This document shows, piece by piece, positions 60,428-64,000 of a stretch of 64,000 nucleotides of DNA (position 1 is its first letter; each line of letters begins with the position of its first letter). Where the stretch lies: assembly GCF_030813505.1 (NCBI RefSeq), contig NZ_JAUSUE010000003.1; one strand, given 5' to 3'. Origin of the DNA: Pectinatus haikarae. Its GTDB lineage: Bacteria > Bacillota > Negativicutes > Selenomonadales > Selenomonadaceae. The notes beneath the pieces were generated by a model. That model searched no databases. It was given only the letters and a program-made list of their open reading frames with translations, and was not told where the DNA came from. Made by a program: the position numbers and the translations under genes.

Positions 60428-61669
60428 ATGTCGCAAAAAACTATTGCCGTGATCTGCGGCGGTGGTCCTGCACCGGGTATCAACAGTGTCATCCGGTCTG
60501 TCACATCTGAGGCCGCACGCAATGGCTGGAAAGTTCTTGGCATCTACGAAGGCTTTTCACATCTTGCCAGAGGAGAAAAGAAATATGTCGAGCTTGTTTA
60601 TGACAACACAAGCCGTATCCATCTTACCGGCGGTTGTCTGCTGCAGATGTCCAGATTTAATCCCACAAAGAATGACGCTGATCTGCAGCGTGTCGTAGAA
60701 ACGCTTGCCGAGCTTAATGTCACGCACATGCTTACCATAGGCGGTGACGATACTGCATTTAGTGCATCCGCAGTGGCCGCTTATTCTCAAAAAACAGGTA
60801 ATCCCATTAATGTTGTCCATGTACCTAAGACTATTGACAACGATTTGCCGCTGCCTGAAAATGTGCCTACGTTCGGTTTCGAAACAGCCCGCGCGTTTGG
60901 CACGACAGAAATAGAAAATCTGCTGGAGGATGCCCGGACTACCAATAATCGCTGGTATCTGGCTATCGCCATGGGCCGTACTGCCGGCCATCTGGCTTTG
61001 GGTATTGGTCGTTCCGCCGGTGCTGCAATTACCATAATCCCAGAAGAATTTCCCCAATATAAAATAACGCTTCAACACCTTATAGATATACTGGTCGGTG
61101 CTATGATAAAACGCTATATGATAGGCAGAAATTATGGTGTAGCTGTTATTGCCGAAGGTGTTTTAGAAAAAATTGCTCCAGAGGATTTTGCTAAACTCGG
61201 CAAGGTCTCTCTGGATGAACACGGACATATTCGTTATGCCGAGCTTGACTTCGGGGAAATATTAAAAGAAGCCATCAGTAATGAAATGAAACAGCTAAGT
61301 ATCAAACTGACTATTGTCGACAAAGAAATCGGTTATGAATTGCGCTGTGCGGCGCCTATTGCTTATGATATAGATTATACTACTATGCTTGGCTATTCCG
61401 CTGTCCAATTTCTATTAAAGGGCGGTACAGGCGCTATGATTTCTGTGCAGGGAAGCCGAGCTATTCCTATGTATTTTGAAGAATTAAAGAATCCAACCAC
61501 GGGAAAAACATTTGTCCGCAAGGTAAATATTGACTCCGTAAGCTATAAAATTGCCCGCAGTTTTATGCAGCGGCTGGAAAAAAAAGATCTCGACAACCCT
61601 CAAATAGCAAAAATATATGCCATGACACCTGAAAAATTCAAAAAACGATATATCTATTTATTTGAATGA
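60428..61669 (+). CDS. pfp: Phosphofructokinase, pyrophosphate-type motifs
   Basis: Phosphorylates fructose 6-phosphate. 413 residues, so of the longer group. The phosphoryl-donor signature reads IGGDDT near 103-108 and PKTIDND near 133; ATP-dependent PfkA enzymes have GGDGS and PGTIDND, while the Asp and Lys variants are the mark of pyrophosphate-dependent enzymes. The substrate region MGRTAGHLALGIG follows near 185. The donor is therefore inferred to be PPi, which would make the step reversible. GGGGGA precedes the ATG, 11 bases after sigH, so probably co-transcribed with it. Confidence 0.9.
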   Translation: MSQKTIAVICGGGPAPGINSVIRSVTSEAARNGWKVLGIYEGFSHLARGEKKYVELVYDNTSRIHLTGGCLLQMSRFNPTKNDADLQRVVETLAELNVTHMLTIGGDDTAFSASAVAAYSQKTGNPINVVHVPKTIDNDLPLPENVPTFGFETARAFGTTEIENLLEDARTTNNRWYLAIAMGRTAGHLALGIGRSAGAAITIIPEEFPQYKITLQHLIDILVGAMIKRYMIGRNYGVAVIAEGVLEKIAPEDFAKLGKVSLDEHGHIRYAELDFGEILKEAISNEMKQLSIKLTIVDKEIGYELRCAAPIAYDIDYTTMLGYSAVQFLLKGGTGAMISVQGSRAIPMYFEELKNPTTGKTFVRKVNIDSVSYKIARSFMQRLEKKDLDNPQIAKIYAMTPEKFKKRYIYLFE

Positions 61670-61684
61670 CCGATTCATCGTTTT

Positions 61685-61740
61685 ATGGACAATAAAAAGA
61701 GCCTGTGCACAAACAAGCACAGGCTCTTCTTATTGTCCAT
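61685..61740. terminator. Bidirectional terminator between pfp and membrane protein gene
   Basis: Nearly perfect 24-base arms (one mismatch), GC-rich core AGAGCCTGTGC/GCACAGGCTCT, with A/T-rich outer ends, between convergent genes; it overlaps the end of the minus-strand gene. Confidence 0.85.
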
Positions 61741-62305
61741 AAGGTGTTTTGCAATCTGTTTGAAAAACTTCTCTATAATCCATACGATCGATAACTCTCA
61801 ACAATTTGTAAAATACAATTATATTTATGGCTGATCCAACCTCATAAACGGCTATTGCCATATAAGTTACAAGCTCCTGCCCACCGGCATTGATCAGTAC
61901 TATAAAACAGCCCCCCAGCATCAGCAATATTGATTTTCCTATCTCCAGCCTCATAGCTCTCACCAAAAAAAAATACCCCTTTGGATTTGGCGCCCATATG
62001 ATGCGGTTAATCAACAAAGCTAAAATCATATATACGCCTGCCGTCAAAATTATTACCGCATCAGCGCGTAATATCATGCTTAAAAGTGAACAGAATATCG
62101 CACCCGGCCAATTAAACGGAAATATCATACCTGCCAGTAAAAGCCAGCTCACTGAAAGGACCCCCGTTGCCTGACTGGCATATAAAAAATAAAACAGCAC
62201 CGCCCAGCTGACTGCCAGCAGCTCCGCCGCCAGCAGAATTCCCGCCAAAATTCTCATCCGGCTTATAAACTTTAATTTCCCAGACATGTCACCATGATTG
62301 AACAT
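61730..62305 (-). CDS. Small multi-pass membrane protein of unknown function
   Basis: 191 residues, four or five hydrophobic helices (about 18-42, 48-68, 73-98, 120-142, 147-168), few conserved polar residues. No family recognised. It lies between the convergent pfp gene and the third chemoreceptor, in the direction of the latter, 40 bases after it. It may be co-transcribed with the chemoreceptor. The last codons overlap the terminator hairpin. Confidence 0.65.
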   Translation of the reverse strand: MFNHGDMSGKLKFISRMRILAGILLAAELLAVSWAVLFYFLYASQATGVLSVSWLLLAGMIFPFNWPGAIFCSLLSMILRADAVIILTAGVYMILALLINRIIWAPNPKGYFFLVRAMRLEIGKSILLMLGGCFIVLINAGGQELVTYMAIAVYEVGSAINIIVFYKLLRVIDRMDYREVFQTDCKTPYGQ

Positions 62306-62345
62306 TATAGATTCTCTTAATCCCTTCTAAAATTAGATACTCGTC

Positions 62346-64000
62346 CTAAACCTTAAAGCTCTTGATCATATCCTGCAATTCATCCGCAAGTTTTTTCAAT
62401 GAATCTGCCGAAGCTGCCGTTTCCTCAATAGATGCAGCCTGTTCTTCACTGGCAGCAGAAACTGTCTGCGTCTCACCGGAGGTAGAGGAACTGGTGCGAC
62501 TTATATCTTCTACGTTCCCCTGGATAACGGATGCACCTTTTGCAATTTTCTCCACAGCTGCGGTTATTTCCTCAAGTCTCGCGCTCATTTCATTAACATT
62601 ATCGGTTATCTTATGGAAAAAGTCTGCCGATTCCCTTACCTGTCCTGCTCCTGCGCTTACTTCCTTCGTGCCTGTCTGCATTGAAGCTACAGCTATGTCC
62701 GTATCTTTCTGAATAGCCCCTATCAGTTCGGCGATTTCAGCAGAAGCTCCCTGCGATTGTTCAGCCAGCTTGCGCACCTCCTCCGCTACAACAGCAAATC
62801 CCTTACCGTTCTCGCCTGCCCGTGCAGCCTCAATTGCAGCATTCAGCGCCAAGAGATTTGTCTGTCCGGCGATCTCAGCTATACTGCCAACAATTTTACC
62901 TATTTTTCTCGACTGTTCGCCCAGTGTGAAAATAGTCTTTGCCGAATCATTTGTGGCACTTTCAATGCTTTCCATCTGTTTTATAGCCAAATCAGCGATT
63001 GATTGTCCCTTTTGAGCATTTTCAACAACACTTGTCGAATAGTTCGCTGTCTCTTCAATATTAGTCCTCAAGGCGTCTATATTATTAACTATTGAGCATA
63101 CTTCACTATTTGCCCTTTCAATGTTCTCGAGCTGTTTTGAAGCATCGGCTGCCACGCTTGCTATAGATTGCGCTATCTGTGAAGATGCCTGTGCAGATTG
63201 TCCCATTGTATCGGTCAAGCCGCTGACATACGCTGATAGCTGATCAGATCCGTCGTGTATTTTTTTCAGCACGGTGCCCCATGATTCCTTTATTTTCAGC
63301 ATCACCTTTGCCACATCACCTATCTCATCATCCCTATGCTCGTCAGAAATGACAAAATTACTCCGCAGGTCACCAGCAGCCAATGTTTCCGCAAAACTCG
63401 CAACAATATTCAAGCTCATAGTAATTTTTCTTACTGTAAAAAGAATTATCCCCATTAATATTAAAGCAATAGCAATACCGCTGGCAACTAAAATATAACC
63501 CATGCGGCGTTCGTTGGCATACATTTCCTTTTCAGATACAGAAGTACAAAGAAGCCAGCCTGTCCCTGGAATTTTCTTTGCGGAGTAAATATAGTTTTCA
63601 TTTTCACTATTTACAACCAAGTTGTCAAAACCGTCCTTGTTTTGAGCGACAGCATCAGCGATATTTTTTAACTTTCCACCATCTACCTGCCCTATATTAT
63701 CACCAGCTTTATAGCTGGGATGCGCTATAAAATCCCCCTTGCCGTCAAGCAAAAAAGCGTGTCCGGACTCGCCAATATAGATATTGTTGACGATCTTTTG
63801 AATATTATCCAAATTCATATCCAGTTCTACGACCTGTCCGTCAGCGCTCCGCGTTGACAATGTCACGCACATTTTTCCTGTTGCCGTATCCACATATGCT
63901 TCTGTATAGCTGATTTTTCCCGGTTCATTGTCCAGTGCAGCCTTATACCACCCGCGTGTTCGCGGATCAAAATCTGCCGGCAATACTCTGCCCGCAGCAT
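62346..64000 (-). CDS. Methyl-accepting chemotaxis protein with Cache sensor (5' end outside window)
   Basis: Partial gene, cut at the window edge; at least 550 residues are visible. The start of the visible part (LPADFDPRTRGWYKAALDNEPGKISYTEAYVD) is the membrane-distal part of a dCache extracytoplasmic sensor, with DGKGDFIAHPSYKAG following. A membrane helix (near 63480-63430), HAMP, and the signalling domain with IAGQTNLLALNAAIEAARAGENGKG come next. dCache domains often bind amino acids or related ligands, but the pocket is not complete here. No in-frame stop upstream, so the true start lies beyond 64000. Confidence 0.93.
   Translation of the reverse strand, partial: AAGRVLPADFDPRTRGWYKAALDNEPGKISYTEAYVDTATGKMCVTLSTRSADGQVVELDMNLDNIQKIVNNIYIGESGHAFLLDGKGDFIAHPSYKAGDNIGQVDGGKLKNIADAVAQNKDGFDNLVVNSENENYIYSAKKIPGTGWLLCTSVSEKEMYANERRMGYILVASGIAIALILMGIILFTVRKITMSLNIVASFAETLAAGDLRSNFVISDEHRDDEIGDVAKVMLKIKESWGTVLKKIHDGSDQLSAYVSGLTDTMGQSAQASSQIAQSIASVAADASKQLENIERANSEVCSIVNNIDALRTNIEETANYSTSVVENAQKGQSIADLAIKQMESIESATNDSAKTIFTLGEQSRKIGKIVGSIAEIAGQTNLLALNAAIEAARAGENGKGFAVVAEEVRKLAEQSQGASAEIAELIGAIQKDTDIAVASMQTGTKEVSAGAGQVRESADFFHKITDNVNEMSARLEEITAAVEKIAKGASVIQGNVEDISRTSSSTSGETQTVSAASEEQAASIEETAASADSLKKLADELQDMIKSFKV

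Overview
The window looks like chromosome of an anaerobic Gram-negative-type Firmicute, most likely a member of the Negativicutes (Selenomonadales; a Pectinatus-like relative is a guess). The reasons are these: low-GC clostridial-style gene content (class III fructose bisphosphatase, nifN-B fusion, nifI1/nifI2, nifV-omega/alpha), together with an outer-membrane-type beta-barrel ending in Phe, MinCDE plus MreBCD, and a cell-wall/WecA-WecB region. Genus cannot be fixed from sequence reading alone.

Layout. 1-3.1 kb: the end of what may be an exopolysaccharide locus, with a coiled-coil/beta-barrel protein followed by a secreted GH114/TM1410-like protein whose domain order is circularly permuted. 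3.3-6.9 kb: fructose bisphosphatase, a Gfo/Idh/MocA oxidoreductase and HU. 6.9-12 kb: a signalling block with an EAL-CBS-GGDEF protein, a LysR regulator, and a chemoreceptor whose leader is a c-di-GMP-I riboswitch with its own terminator. 12.1-23.7 kb (minus strand): a compact nitrogenase operon, nifH-nifI1-nifI2-nifD-nifK-nifE-nifN/B-nifVomega-nifValpha, ending in an overlapping Lrp/AsnC regulator and driven by a sigma-A type promoter with a long structured leader. 24.1-25.7 kb: divergent anfO-like gene and a repeat protein of unknown function. 25.8-28.5 kb: an ECF transporter in which the S component is fused to an ATPase. 28.8-30.2 kb: a membrane pseudokinase. 30.7-32.8 kb: 6-phospho-beta-glucosidase with a truncated LicT-type antiterminator and a RAT/terminator leader. 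33-33.8 kb: rpsT and a tandemly duplicated tRNA-Arg/tRNA-Tyr pair. 33.8-36.8 kb: molybdate uptake, modA-modB-modC-mop, which fits the Mo demand of the nitrogenase. 37.1-38.8 kb: second chemoreceptor. 39.2-49.8 kb: a long housekeeping run (wecB, wecA, dCMP deaminase, upp, glyA, rpiB, sua5, prmC, prfA, DUF1385, rpmE, queH). 49.8-59 kb: ruvB, a flippase-like membrane protein, minE-minD-minC, mrdA, mreD-mreC-mreB and radC. 59.4-64 kb: SigH-like sigma factor, a PFK with pyrophosphate-type motifs, a small membrane protein, and a third chemoreceptor cut by the window edge.

How it fits together: nitrogen fixation (nif, anfO, molybdate transport, post-translational NifI control) is the main accessory function. 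Two further themes are c-di-GMP/chemotaxis signalling and secreted polysaccharide handling. The most unusual items are the permuted GH114-like protein, the riboswitch-controlled chemoreceptor, the nifH leader, the S-A fused ECF transporter and the truncated antiterminator locus.
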